Assembly (NCBI GenBank): GCA_013396635.1
Contig: WBMW01001574.1
Span: 1,810,814 to 1,874,813, forward strand
DNA from: Penelope pileata
Lineage: Eukaryota; Chordata; Aves; Galliformes; Cracidae
Direction of reading: 5' to 3'
DNA: 64,000 nucleotides
Shown here: in pieces, positions 49,012-62,955 of the stretch
How the letters are laid out: each line of letters begins with the position of its first letter
Numbering within the stretch: the first letter of the stretch is position 1
Program-made: the position numbers and the translations under genes
The notes under the pieces: model-generated
What the model was told of the DNA's origin: nothing
Seen by the model: only the letters and a program-made list of their open reading frames with translations
The model's database searches: none

Positions 49012-49599
49012 TTTCAAAAACATCCAGGGGAAAAGAAAACCAACAATTAACATTTCTGAGCAATAGAGAAAAAGAAACAATCACCAAGGACTCAGACAGG
49101 GCAAAATTCCTGTGTAAATTCTTTCCTATTAAAAGGATGAAGAGAAGTATTAGTATAGCAGAGATGTACTGGGAGCAAAACCCAAGAAACCAAAGTGAAA
49201 ATGTAAAATTAATCTTCAATAAAGAAAGTGTACACACATACTTAAGAAAATTTAACAGAAGACGACTTCTGGATCTGAAGGGCTGTGGTCTTTGGGGAAA
49301 AAAAGTAGCAGAAATGTTAGTAGGAGCATCTAACACATTTTGCAGACCAGTCTCAACTACCTGATTGTTGAACAAAACGTAGAACTCCAGTTTAAACAAT
49401 AAAGAAAGGATGAGTGACCTGAACACACAAACTTTTAACCCAGCTTTTGTTTCAGGTGAGGAACTTGAAAGGATCACAGAGGAACTAATTTATGAGAACT
49501 GATGGAATGGAAAGCACCTCACTGGAGCTGGCCTGAATTTGCTGAGCTGAGGCTAACATTACTGATCGACTTTTCCCATATACTAAATTGGGCAAAAAA

Positions 49600-49870
49600 A
49601 GGATAAGGTAAAATTAATCTGGACTTCAGCAAGATGTTTTGATCTAGTTGCAATCAGAAACGCCACTGAGATAATGGAGATGAATTACTGGCTCAAGATG
49701 ATGATATTGTGGATGGTGATTAGTTTTCAGATAGAGTATTATCAGGCTGAGTCATGGTTCAGCTCAGTCGGCACTGTACTACATAATCTCTAATGATTTT
49801 AAGGCAGTGATTAATTTGGCCTTGATCAAATCTGCCATTGGAATTGGAAGCAGCAATAAATAATTATTTC
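49600..49870 (+). mobile_element. Degraded CR1-like reverse-transcriptase fragment
   Basis: It opens with ctggacttcagcaagatgtt, matching the CR1 block for LDFSKAFD. Farther on, aatctctaatgatttt matches the IFINDL block, and gatcaaatctgcca...attggaag matches the coding for KFADDTKLGG. All frames are broken. Each match is short, so this is less sure than the other CR1 copies. Confidence 0.5.
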
Positions 49871-52800
49871 CTTAGAGCTGATGTTACGTACATTAAATGG
49901 TTCTGAGGAGAACTCTGGATCTCAATCGAGCAGCAGTTTACATCAGCTCTTATGTTAAGAAATGGAAGAGGTGGTGAGTCACAATTTATAGATCTATTTT
50001 TAAGTGTTGTTTAGAAAATGACTGCAAAGGTATTGATGGGAGGAAAAGCAGTGGATGAAGCAGGAGAAGAATATACATAAAAAGGCCACTGAAAAGCTGG
50101 GTTTCTCCTGGGATGAATACATGGGTACATATCTTACGTCTATTGCATAGCAATACATACCTGTGTGAGCTGAGTACAAAATCCTACCAAGTAGGAGCAG
50201 CTGCAGTTTCTAAACACTTTTTGGAATGTGACAGACTGCTTGTGATATGGAGTTGGAGAAACAGATCAGCAGCATTTCTGATCAAGAGAGAAGCTTCAAA
50301 GCAATTCCGAACTACCCCAATTACATTTAGAATACCACAAACTATGAATTTTATGTCCAAGTGGAATTATTTGCAAATGACTTTACAAGAGGAGAAACAT
50401 TTCATGAAATGGAAATTTAATATGATATATAGATTTCCCTAGTCTAGACGGAATTGAGCCTTCCTTCTCCACAGCAGTTCTACAGAAGCTCTATCTGCCA
50501 ATATCATCATTCCACATAGCCCCATTCTACATCTTCCATCACAATGCCTGGGCTGGTATTTAGTAAAGACAAAAGTACATAACTACTTGGAAAATCAAAT
50601 AATTAATTTACACTTGCATTGGGGGAAGTTTTATTGTTGCCTCTTGTAATATCCTGATGTTGTTCCTGTTGCTCTGGGTTTCGAGTGCTTCTCCCTGGGT
50701 AAGGAACAGCCTTCTGGCCTCATGATTTTCCATGCTGATCAGAGTTCTGGTGTGCAGGGTACCCCTAGAAAAGTAGACAACAGCTCACAGGAGTGAGGAC
50801 CACTGCATGAATATTCTGAGCTGGTCCATTATCTTACAACTGGACCACTTTAGTGGGGGAAGAACCATTCAAAAGTAGAAATGCTGGCAGGAGCAAAATC
50901 ATGTTAATGTGTCTCAATATCACTTAGGAATCAATTAGTCTGGTTCCAGTGCAGACCAGGTGGAACTAGAATATTAATTTTTGTTTTATTTTGCCTTGAT
51001 TTTTCCTTTGTATATACAGACTTTTGTGTTCCCATCTCTCTAATATAATGTATTTTATTTTTTCCAGTATCCTCTGCATGGCAAAAACACAAAACAACCT
51101 TTTTGTATTTAGAGTAAAAAAGAGATTAAAGAGTAATCTCTCTGTGGCTTTGGCCAATATTTCACAATGAATTATATTCTCAGAGGTTGCTGCCTGACAG
51201 TATGTACCATTTCCAAAGACTTTCTCCCTGTTTTATTTAGTGCCTTTTCTCCAGGAGTATGGAAAAGAATAATATTTTCTTTTGGAGTGCCTGCCATCCT
51301 GACAACAAAAGAAAATGAAACCAAACTGGCTATATTTTAGAAAATTAACCATATGTCTGACATCAGTGGGAGATGTGCCCTGTTGAGCGAAAAAAAATAG
51401 CCCCTGATTTTATGGAGTTCTTTGCCAGGCTACAGGTTTGGCTTCTGATTTGCACACAGAACTTTTATTGATGCTTAAAGCTTTGTCTGAATATTTCCTC
51501 TATGCTTATGCTGATAAATATCAAGGCAGGTGAGAAGAGGAAGAAACATTATCTTAGTCCTACCTACATAGAAAGGGTTTATATTATGATACATTGTTAA
51601 AAATGGAATAAAATTATAAACACGATATTACAAGAGAGTATGCTGTTATGGTTGGTAAGTTCCAAAACGTGGTGATGTTCCACATTTCTTGACAAAGCTC
51701 AAAGACAGAAACATCTCCTTATTCTACCCTTGAGAACAGACAGTCCAAAGATTCTGACCCCAAAAGTACTTGTGCGCATATTTAACTTCTGCTAATAGTG
51801 ATCGCTCCTTTCCACTGGCCTTATCAGATATTTAAAGTTGAGTATGCATAAAGAATTCACAAGGCCAGAAATACAAGACAGGTTTTAAAGAGAGAACTGA
51901 AGCCCAGAGGGATTAAAAGAGTTTCCAGGAAATGACTACATATCAGAAGTAAAATTAATTCAGACTGCTGAGACCCAGTCATCCAACTAAATCACAAGAG
52001 CACATTTCCTCTATTTAGTCATTAGATAAAAAGTGAGATTGAAAAAAACTTAACTGCAATTTGTTTGGAAACATTTTTGCCTCCATTCTTTGGGCCAGCT
52101 TTCAAAAGCAATATCTTTTTTTTTCTATACCTATACCTATCAAATCCAGAAGGGTAAACGCACGTGGAAAGTGCCAATGGAAGACTGATTTTATTTTTAG
52201 GGAAGGGAAAAAAACTTCTAAAACAATTCAAAACTCCTGTTGTTTATATCTCAGGTAGAAAACAGTTTGAAATATGCATACCTGTTTCTAGCAAGTTGGT
52301 ATCACAATGTAACTATGATTTTATTACCATATCTTTTGTTCTCTGGGTTTCTATTTCAAGGACTTGATCAAAATTAATGTGGTCTCTCTACCCAATGGCA
52401 TTTATTTTGGTTATAAGATTAAAAATGTAAATTTGCAATAAAAGAAGAAAATAGGAAGCTGTTTTTAATGAATATTTTACACATGATTAATTAACAGAAT
52501 CCCCTACAGGAATTTGGAATTAATAAGGAATTGACTGAAAATAAATTAAAAATTAATAAAGGGGTCTCCAAACAACTTTGTTTATGAGCATTACCAGTTG
52601 CATTTTTAGTTATGAATATTTCAAGCTGCTTTGCTATTCAGGATGTTTTATTCTTGGAGTGTTCATAATTTTAGAGGTGATTAGGCAAAAAAAGAAGAAC
52701 AACACAAAGCAAAATGTCTTGAAATGATAAAACCTACCTGGGGAGAACTTGCTAATGTACAAATAATGGCTTAACATCCATCGTTTTTGTCTAATAATAC

Positions 52801-54934
52801 CTGCAGAATGATGCTCCTCTTAATCTTCAGCTTCTAAATGGAGTCAACAAAAGTGCTCACTAATTCATTCAGAAAAATGAGAAACTTTTTCAAGATGCTA
52901 TCTTAAGCACTGCAGACACTAAGCTTAGCATAGCCCTCAATATTTGTTAGCTTAGCCCAGGAAGGGGCTTTGGGGCATGCACAGATTGCTGCAGCAATCA
53001 GAGATGGTCCAGCAGCAAGTTGTGGATGGGGCTGCAGCATAAGAGATGTGATGCCAGGCAGCCATGGATGAAACTTGCATGAATATACTTTGCTAATGGC
53101 AGGAAGCATGACTATGATCTACTCAGCTATTCTATTCTCATTTTTTCTTGCAAATGAATACATCAATGAGCCTTGAAAAGACAATGGGACAAAAAAAAAA
53201 AAAACCAAACCCTTGTTTACAGCATAACTTCTTTTATATCAGTGTAGAAGAAATGTAGAAGTGTAGAGAGGAAAAAAAACATGAATTCCAGTTGTTTTCA
53301 TATGTCTGTACTATTTAAGTTGCTAAAAATCTGAATTGCAGTGATTTGAATTCACTGGCATTGTCTCTGATATAAAAAAAAAATGATATAACAGTTTCCT
53401 GGAGAACTTAATCTAAACCATCTGCAACTTTAGTTGTGTAAGGTCAGAACCTGAAGAATGGAAAGGAGAATAAACAACCACTTCAAACTAAATAAGTCCA
53501 CTTACTTGTTAGATTATCTGAATGCAGAGAATCAGCTAGGCATGATTACCGCAAAACTAGAAACTAAATATTTAGGATTGAGTCAGTTTTTAACAACAAC
53601 AACAAAAATAAATCAAAACCAAAATTAAACCATTGGAGATTTTGAACAGCTGATTAGTTCTTTCTCTCAGAATGTTAAGGACTGAAACCTCCTCTCTGAT
53701 TGTACATTATTACTGGGAACTGAGTTCCAAAAAAGCAACACAGAGGGTTTTTTTTCTAAATAGTTGGGGATATATCTTAAGAAGTAAAAAACCAATACAT
53801 TTTAAGGTGATCTAGGAAAATTGTGTATTAAGTTCTCATAATGACACCTCGAAGCTAGCTGACTAGAATAAAATGTTTGGCACAGTATCTGTGTGAACTT
53901 ATACCTCCAGAATAAATATAAGTAAAAACTATAGTAATAGTAATAATAGTAGTAATAAAGATTTGGTCACGTACAAGAGAAAAGAGTCATACATCTTTAT
54001 GTAGGAAATTCTAACTCTTCCCATAAGTGGCACCATTTCTCTGTCAGAGTTAAAATATTTCCCAGCTGAGTCCCTGTAAAATGTTAGGACACGTACCCAT
54101 CTCATCTTACTTTAGAATTCCAGGCAACAACATCTACCAGAGCGCATGTCACTAGTGTTTGATGGCTTTGTTCAAAAGATGTATCAGACAAGATGTGTAT
54201 ACGTAATCTCAGCTTTTTCTGCCCACCGAGGTATACAGATGAATAGAAAGATGCTGCTACTTCCCTTGATAGAAAACAAATTATATACATATATGAAAAA
54301 GCAATTCCGCCTTCTTTCAATTCACTAATTGCTTTTACATTTTTTTTTACATTTTTGCTGCCACTTGCGAAGTTTAAGGTAGCTTAAAATCATGAATTGG
54401 CATATAGGGTGTGATCTCTTTCCTTAAAGAAATCTGCAGGTCTCTTGAGAATTAAGAAAATGATGATTCCATCATGGCTGAGTGCAAAATTTCCATTTAA
54501 GTCAGTAAGACTCAATTACACACCAAGCACGGCAGGACTCATCAAGTTGCAAGTTCCTGCTTCAACACACGGAGGTACAAGAACTTCTCCATCACATAGA
54601 GGAAGGCCGTACATTTCCCCAAGCAAGAGCATAGACTAATTTTGTTTAAGCTTTCTAAAATAGAGCTAGAACTTGTCTGTGCCTTTCAGGAGGCAGCATA
54701 TAATAATCACGGACATTAACTAAAAAGATTTAGTCTTAGGCATGATTAGGTGAAACTTGGGAAAGCTCCTAAGATTCTGAATTCCTATCTGAGCATCATG
54801 ATCTTCAGACATCATGTGTTAGTAGTGTAAAATGACAATATGTAAACTTGAAAAGCTAAGAAATAATATCCAAGTGTGAAGACACTGATTAGTCTCTGGT
54901 CTTTCTGCCCTCATCTAAAAAAGAATCAATTAAG

Positions 54935-54958
54935 GTTCTTTTTTTTTTTTTTTTTAAA
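54935..54958. repeat. Poly(T) tract
   Basis: A T run of about 18 bases, with a poly(A) run about 30 bases farther on (near 54988-55001), forms an inverted A/T pair. Confidence 0.85.
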
Positions 54959-56199
54959 CCAATCTAGAAGTGTGATGCATTTCCTTTAAAAAAAAAAAAA
55001 AGTAGTGATTACAATGATTTAACTGTCACTAACAGCTTTTAATTAAACCCTTAAATGTATTCTCATTGTAAAAAGAAATCAGAATTTCTGAATTTGGTAA
55101 GTCCACTTATTAAGGACTTCTGCGCTGATTTGCTCTTTTGAAGATAAGCTCCAGAACAAAACTTTTGGGTATTCACTGTATTCTCCACAGCCTCTAAATC
55201 ATTCTTCCTCTTTTAATGGAAATACTTTTTCTTTTTTTTTTTTTGTTCCTAAGGTAGGAAATCATCTTGAGTATTCTGACCGGTTTGCGAAGATGCAAAC
55301 AAAAAATAGTTGAAATTTAAAAATTTAAACATGGATGCCTGCCAGTGAAACACTGGCAAGAATTCCAATAATTGACAAGTTTTTATTGAAAGAAATAACA
55401 TTTGTCTTCTTGTTGGGAATGAATGACTGCAGATGCAGTAAGAGAGGAGCAGTGTGGCAGAAGCTCACCAGGAGTGTGGTGTAACCATCAGCATTAATAG
55501 GGTTGTGGTGCTGGAGGAGTCGGCAGGTAGTGAATGAACAGCTGGGGAACAGTTTGATTCACAGATACTTCAATATTGCTAGAAAGACCTGCAGTGAAAT
55601 TCATGGATGTTTTACAAATAACAAGACTATAGCTATTCCAGCTGTGAATAGTAAAGTTACAAATAATAGTTGGAGGATCTAGGCCAATTTTCCCTAGAGC
55701 TGCAAGATACTGCAGTGGATCACTATGAGGCTCTACAGTACATTTTCCTCAACAGGAGAGGTGGGAGGAGGGAGGTACAGCCTCTCATCCCCTTCTTTTA
55801 GCACTCCAGAACATGCACAGTTCTTATCACATAGCAGAAAAGTGCTGTAATCTACTATATCTGTACACAGCTAGCTGTCAGATTATAAAAATGCTGGACA
55901 TCAAACATATCAAGCCATTCTACTAAAGAAATAAATTTTCCCTTAACTAAAAAAAATTCCAAGTAAAAAGATCAAATATAGTTCCAGGGTCAGGCTCCAT
56001 AATTCATATTTATAAAACAGGAGCAAGTAGGTGATCAGTAGTGGTAGAAATAATTGCACTACCCATTGTAGAAATGCTTACAAAATATAACTGCAATTGT
56101 TTTGGAACAAATTATTAAATGTTGAAAAATGGCATGGAAAATGAGCTTATAAGAATATGATACTCATAGCCATGCTCTGTGGAAGCAACATAATTCTTA

Positions 56200-56230
56200 T
56201 CAAAAAAAAAAAAAAAAAAGAAGAAAAAAA
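56200..56230. repeat. Poly(A)/GA-rich tract
   Basis: About 18 A followed by agaagaaaaaaaagg. Confidence 0.9.
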
Positions 56231-59200
56231 AGGAATAGTAGTGATTTGAAAACCAGAAGTCTGCCCATGTATAAAGAGCAAGAAAGTGTCAAAAACAGAT
56301 TGAAAAATGTGTTTAATTGACATTTCTAGCATCTGTTTTATTTTCGTCTTCATTTAGGAGCCAAATCCAAAGTAAAGAACTATTTTGGCTTTGAATCAAG
56401 TTAGATTTTTCTGGCTTTAGTTCATTTTTACCAAGTGCAATTTTGCTGATTTCTATTTATTTATTTATATAGCCTGCTGTTTTTGTAGCACATTTTTATT
56501 TTGCATATGTGAATGATTTTTATATAAGTATTATGCATTAATATTTCCACAAAAAAAATCTACAGATATGACATGAAACCCTAGCATTCCTCTCCCATTC
56601 CTCCTCAAATCCCAAACAGCAGTAATTCACTATGAGTATTTGGATCCACTGTCTCCCCACAGCATAAAAAGTCTTCAGCCCTGGCATGAGCAATGACCAG
56701 AAATACTTAAGTAGCCTTTTACTTCAGTTGCCCAGCAGAACTTTGCCTACAACAAAATGAAAATGATTTCCTTCCATATCACAAATCTAGCCCATAATAA
56801 ACTCATCTCTCTGCAGACACTATTCTCCAACCTTCTGTCCTTTCCCCATGTGTTCCACTTGAATGCTGTCAAGATCTTCTGACCTGGGGTGATTTCCTCC
56901 TTCTCTAGCTGCTTTTCTGAATCCTGGTCCACTTATAGACATCTCTATTCAAACTTCTGGGGATGCAGGCAGTGAACCGCACTGATCACAGTGATGGCTG
57001 TAATGGACTGGGGATCCTGACAACTCTCAATAGTGCTATTCGAAACTCTGCAGATCAAAATTCAAATCTTGAGTTAATTCAGGAGCCAGTAAGAACCCAG
57101 CACCTTTTATCTCATTACTGCTTGGAAACCTTGTTAAGTAGGTAGCCTCCTGTACACAACGGCTTGCATATGATTTAGCAGTCCATTGATTCCTTGTAGA
57201 AAATAAGGCTGGGATCACAGAAACAAAATCCTTATTTGAAAAGAAAAGGTCATAAGCTGTGAGCAGGTGCCAAGCAATTTTTGCTTTTAATGACAGTGCA
57301 GTGACAAAGACAGAGCTTTTAAAACAAAGCCAACCATTTGCTTTAGTAGGGAGTTCAAATAAGCTGTATTTTATTGCTTATTTTCCTTGTTGCACTACCC
57401 AGGGACTATAATGTAATTTTCTCGTGCCACCTGCCCTATTCAAATATATTAAAATAAGGATTCTTTCCTGTTTTACAAATAACATAGCCACTATGTCCTT
57501 TGATCTCAAAATTTTATTAAAAATCATGTTTGTATGATTTGTTTTTACACTGAGTAGGCAGATAGTGTTTTGCAGTGAGTTTCCATAATCAGATATTCAC
57601 TTATATCATTCACTTTTAAATAAAGTATAAAGTGTTGGCATGGAAGGAAAGTATAAAACTATTTTAAAATGAAGCACACTGATGAAAAATGAATACATGT
57701 GCTCAAATAATGAATCTGACTGTAAAAGAAGCCAAAATCTACATTCCAGTTCAGCCAGTGTATGACAACCACAAATATTTACCTTAAGTTTCTATATAAC
57801 TCAACTAATAGCTATTTTCAATACCATTGAAATAATGATAAATCCATTCTTTTTCCCTTGTATATGTGCATATATATACGTGCAGATATATGAGAGATGT
57901 ATACTGGTACTGGCGTCTCTTCTAAAAACTTAACTGAGATTCAAATGTCAACCCAGTAGCCTGGGAAACTGAATTACCTCACATCAGTGTTTCCAATGAA
58001 CATTACTTCTGTACTCACAGAGGTTGAATCCTAGGAATTAAACTGAGTGTGAGGTTAAGTGCTTACACCAGACTTGCCTTGGACCATTCCCCTTTGATAT
58101 TTAGCTCCTTTAAAGAGAGATAAAGCCCTACAAGTTTTCGTGGAATACTTTCAAGCATTCATGTACATCAGATCAGGTCTGGAACATGTAACTGGTTGAT
58201 TAAATCCCTTCCTTTCTCTCATAACATTAAAGTATTTCTTTTTTATTTCATGAGCGGTTCTTGAAACTGCTTCTCTATCCACTAAAATCTATAGCAGAGT
58301 CCATTAGACTGTCATATGAAATTGATTGGGCATTAAACTGAAAAATCTACATTTAAAGTCTTGAATTCATGCAAGCTGGCTTTACACCTGGACTGACCTA
58401 TAGCAATAGACCTTAAGAAATGGTATAATGGACCATTGTATAAACAGAAACTTGCAATCAATCAGAAGAGTTTGCACTTCATTGAGCTAAGATGAGAAAA
58501 AAGATCTGTAAATGCAGTTCTGAAAGTCACAGGAATGCTTACATATCTTGTTTACCTCAAGATGAACCTAAAATGTCTGGATTCCTCAGCACTGTGGAGC
58601 GGAATTTAAATATTCAGCCAAATATTGAAATACTGTCCCCAAACAACGTGTAGCAAAAACCTCAGTCAAAAGAAATAGCTAAGCCTCTGACTGCCATGAG
58701 CATTTCTAAAGTGTTACGTGTTGTGATAAATACAATTTGCATTTCACACCAAAAACTGAATTACTTTTTGCATAAATATTGGCAATTCTAAAGTTACAAA
58801 ATAGATATAACTGCTACACACTTGCCAGCATGAGTTATGCTTTCAAATATATATAGTATTTAAAACGTATCTATCAGAATGAACGGGAGAATTTGACATA
58901 AAACCTGTATGAATGATTAGACTGGATTTTGATCAGTATCATCTTTTATCCAGAACCTTATCAAGGAGAAAGCTTTCCTTCCTTGTGAGTGGCACATTCC
59001 AGGAAGAAGGATGGTAGGAAAACTGAGCACTGTCAATTCTTTTATAATGATGTGTTGCTAATGACTCCTGAGTTTAGATCGGCAGTGAGATTTGCATTTA
59101 AATCAAGGCTGAAATCTTCATGTTTCATACTTTAATGGCTGAAGAGTCTCTAAATTTGGCACAGCAAACTTCAAGGAGAATTTTTCTTGTTATTTTCTTT

Positions 59201-59474
59201 ACTAAATATTTACCACACTGTTATTAAATTTTTGCAAAGGAAAGTTGCAAAGGAAACATCTTTTGTGTCCCATTTTCTTGGGCGTACAGTTCTCAGGCCC
59301 AGCAAACTGCACAAAAATATGGGTGCATGTATGCATACATTCGTTCATGTGTCTTTTACCTGCTAACTTACTGTCTATATAGACCATTCTAGAAATACTG
59401 AATTAAGTATAAACAGCTGTTCTGCTAAACCAAGCAACTTACTTCATCCTCTGGGTTCACTAGTTCTGTTTGTT

Positions 59475-59495
59475 CTTTTTTTTTTTTTTTTTTTC
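59475..59495. repeat. Poly(T) tract
   Basis: About 19 consecutive T followed by CCCC. Confidence 0.9.
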
Positions 59496-60138
59496 CCCTG
59501 CATGGAGCTGAGCAGCTCATCACACATGTAATATTTTTGTATTAAAGCACGCTGTTAGAATTGTGCATTTTTATGACTGCCTACTTTGATCCATAAAAAT
59601 GGAGCAATGATAACAGTTACAGGAAAATAACACTTTTGTTGTACAGATGCATATCAGGGTGACAGAATTAGAAAAATGACCCACATCTAATTATAAGGAC
59701 TGGAAAAGTTGCTTGTAAAATTGGATAAAATCTGAGTCAGTTATGTAGTTCTGTCATCCCTGTTCTGAAACTGTTCTTTGCAGACATACAGTTTGCATAA
59801 TAACTCCTTCATTTATTCCCTTTATTTCAGTGGGCAAATTCCCCATTGCAGGACAGTTCCTATCCAAAGAGTTATGTCACTGTGATGCGAGCTGTTTCCT
59901 TTGAATTAAGCTGGAAATGATTCTTCAGACTCAACCCAGGCAAGAGGTGAGGAGTTGTATTAGGCTAGGTTAAGAAATCTAAGATTTAAGGTGGGGAGGT
60001 TTAAGGATGAGTCCAGGGAGAGAAATATTAATTAAAACGCCAGCAGAATATTAGGTAACTTCCAAGCTGATTTGCCTTTCACAGCCTGCATTAGAAGGAA
60101 GTATAATCTAATAATCCCATCCATGGGACATATTCGTA

Positions 60139-60162
60139 AATATATATATATATATATATATG
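60139..60162. repeat. (TA)n microsatellite
   Basis: Uninterrupted alternating TA for about 22 bases. Confidence 0.95.
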
Positions 60163-61426
60163 GAGGGACTGCATACAGTATAACAAATATTTGGCTTAAT
60201 GTATAATATTATAATTGGATTATGAATGGAGGGTGGAATTTCTCTTTGATTATATAGAGGTGGATTAGTAAAGGAATAGACTCAGATCAAAGAGCTTGTG
60301 GAAAGACTTAACTCAGTTCTTGAGAAGCATAGCAACTAGCAAAAAATGAGAGGAACATTTAAAGGGAACAATAAATAGTCCCTGACATCAGAGGGAGACA
60401 GTCAGCCTCCAAAGAGCAGCTAACCCAGGGTACAAGAAAGCGGTTGCTGCATCCTGCCCCATGAGAAGAAGGACTGAAAAGCCATGCACTTGAGGGATTT
60501 TCCCCAGTGTCCATCATGTTTCCTGCAGTTCCTCCAGTGTTCTTCTGTGTGAAAGACCCTTTTCTTTCAATTACATAAAAGGACAAGAAGAGATAAAGGC
60601 TGGGTTCAGGAAGTTATGCTGCTCAGATAATGACCCTTTCTTTGTTAAAATTCCTAAATGTGAAATCCCAAAGAGAACAAATTCAGCTTCTCATCTTCTA
60701 TTTCCCTTTCTCCTTTTGTTCATGTTGCTGTCAGTCTCTTTGACACATTTTCCTTCAAACACTATCAACTCTAATATTTCCAAGAAGGAGACTCTTTTAT
60801 GTTCTTCATCATCATGGAGACACCATACATTTCTTCAGGTCAATGAACAACTTTCTCTCTGACCATTCAACCTGACAAATAAATTACACTCAGACTTCAG
60901 AAGAAAATAATAATACATCTATGACCAAGATCAAACAAAAAATATACTAACAGTGAATGATCCACCACAAGCCCTTTACTCTTTTCAGTGTTAGGGGGAA
61001 TATAGTTTATCTGTGTTAACTAAACGAAACATTTTTGTGCTTTTAAAATCAAATAGAAATTTTAACATATCTGTTAGCTCTAATCTACAAAGCCTTCGAT
61101 TTTTCACCGTAGCTGCCACTGATACAACAGTAAGAAAAAAGCTGCCAGGCCAACCATAAAGCAACTGAGTAACATGTAGATTGGCCATCCAGGAACCCTA
61201 AAATGACTGCACAAGAGACACCACCAGTGCACACGCTATGTGAGCACAAGTGACAATTAAGAGCTGTGGATCATGGAAGTGAAGGCAGGTGACTCTCAAA
61301 AAAGAGCCTGATGATACAGTATAGGCAAAACAGCAGACAATAGAAGCAGGGAGTATTTAGACCCAGGATTGTAAACAAGCATTTCCATAGTAAAAATTTA
61401 AAATTTTTGATGGAAACATCTGAAAA

Positions 61427-61450
61427 TTATTATTATTATTATTATTATTA
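61427..61450. repeat. (ATT)n microsatellite
   Basis: About eight TTA/ATT units without interruption. Confidence 0.95.
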
Positions 61451-61921
61451 CAAGAAAAAATGCACAGTAGGTTTGTCATGAAGCCTTTATTTAGGCTCAT
61501 AGTTTAATTCCTGTTCTAAACAGACAGATAAAATGAAGGTGCTGTCTTAATATTTGAAGGATTAGGGCTATAAATAGTGTGGCATACACCCTTTAGTTGG
61601 GACATAATATGAACTTAAGAGAGAAAGACATTGTATGTGGGATTTTTACAGCCCTAAGAACATTTCACTGAGATGTGTATAGTTTATCCAGGTGCTGCAT
61701 AATGTACGTTCAACAAAGAAGTCAATGTCAGGAGATAAGAAATTATCTATGAGAAACAGGGCAGTCAGCATCTCTTCTAAAGTACTTACAAATTAAACAA
61801 GTTTCCAGATACCATTTTTCATAGTCTCATAGAATTCTACTGATAACCAGGCATTTTGTTAGCTTGATAAGAACAATTGTGTTAACCTGTTACTTGAATT
61901 ATATTTTTTTTATGAAATAAT

Positions 61922-62080
61922 ATCATAAAATCATAGAATGCTATGGGTTGGAAAGAACTTTAAATATCATCTACCTTCAACCCTCCTGCCATGGACAGGG
62001 ACATCTTCCACTTGAACAGGTTGCCCAAAGCCTTTTCCAATCTGTCTTATACAATTCCTCAGCTGAAACAGAAAAAAATG
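61922..62080 (-). mobile_element. CR1 LINE 3' fragment (antisense)
   Basis: The block atcataaaatcatagaatgc, then gggttggaaagaacttt, then caaccctcctgccatggaca, ggg acatcttccacttgaac and aggttgcccaaagcc follows the reverse of the CR1 3' end in order, including the terminal atcatagaat repeats. Similarity fades after about 62050. Confidence 0.92.
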
Positions 62081-62922
62081 TCCTTTAAATACAGATATTT
62101 TCATACAGCAGAAAACCAATCTGTGGATACTAGCAGATAACAGATACTAGCAAGGACCCAACATAGATATTATGTCTTCCCCCTCTAAGAACATATAACA
62201 ACAAAATATCAGTGGTTCATAGAGTCACCCTCAGTTACTGGAGCATGCTTCACTGCTAATTTTTCCCTATGAAGATTCTGAAGATGTGAATCTTCATTAA
62301 ACATTTTAACTCCCATGGATCTTTGAGAAAATTGCAATTTATTTTTTTTCTAATGTTTTCCAAATTCTTTGCCTTCTCTTTTCCTTTTGTGCCCCAAAAC
62401 ATTAGCATGCTATAGAATCTGTTAGGTAGAAATAGTGTATGGAATACATGTACCTTTCATGAGCAAATTTTGAGTACTGAGAGATGGAAGGTCAAACTGG
62501 TCACAGAATAAGCTTTTTGGCAGCATAAGTAAAATGGCTTCTGCTCATACTTTGATAATCAAGTCATTTGGTTAGCCTATCTGACCTGTTGTCTCTTTCA
62601 GATCAAGCTTACTAACTCCTGATAGCATATTTGTTGAAAGTAAATAGTATTCTCCATATCAAAAAAATCACATACACAGAATCAAATCTGGAGTTGAAAA
62701 GAAGTGTTGAATAATAAACTTACTAAGAAAAAAAAAGGGTCCTGAGTAGGAGGAGAGAACCTGTTAGCAGATTCAGACCGACTTGCACAAATAGTTTCAT
62801 CCAAATAATTATCCATTGTATTTTGACATTTTTGAAACTGAAATGTTCCATTTTGGAAGTGCCAAAAGCTTTCATTTTCGCATTTTCTATATTAACATTT
62901 CTGAATTTTTATTTTGAAGTTA

Positions 62923-62955
62923 ATTTTTCATTTGAAACTAATTCAAATGAAAAAT
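62923..62955. repeat. 14-bp perfect inverted repeat (hairpin)
   Basis: atttttcatttgaa and its exact complement ttcaaatgaaaaat are separated by a 5-base loop (actaa). The block lies in AT-rich sequence with several diverged ttcattt/aaatgaa words, which suggests an old AT-rich repeat. Confidence 0.85.

Noticed and set aside
48905..49477. 190-codon open frame on the minus strand, the longest in the window, with apparent membrane segments
   Set aside because: The plus strand is purine-rich (AAAG repeats, gaaaa words), so its complement reads as Phe/Leu/Ser/Ile with few stops. There is no family resemblance, and the hydrophobic pattern follows from composition.
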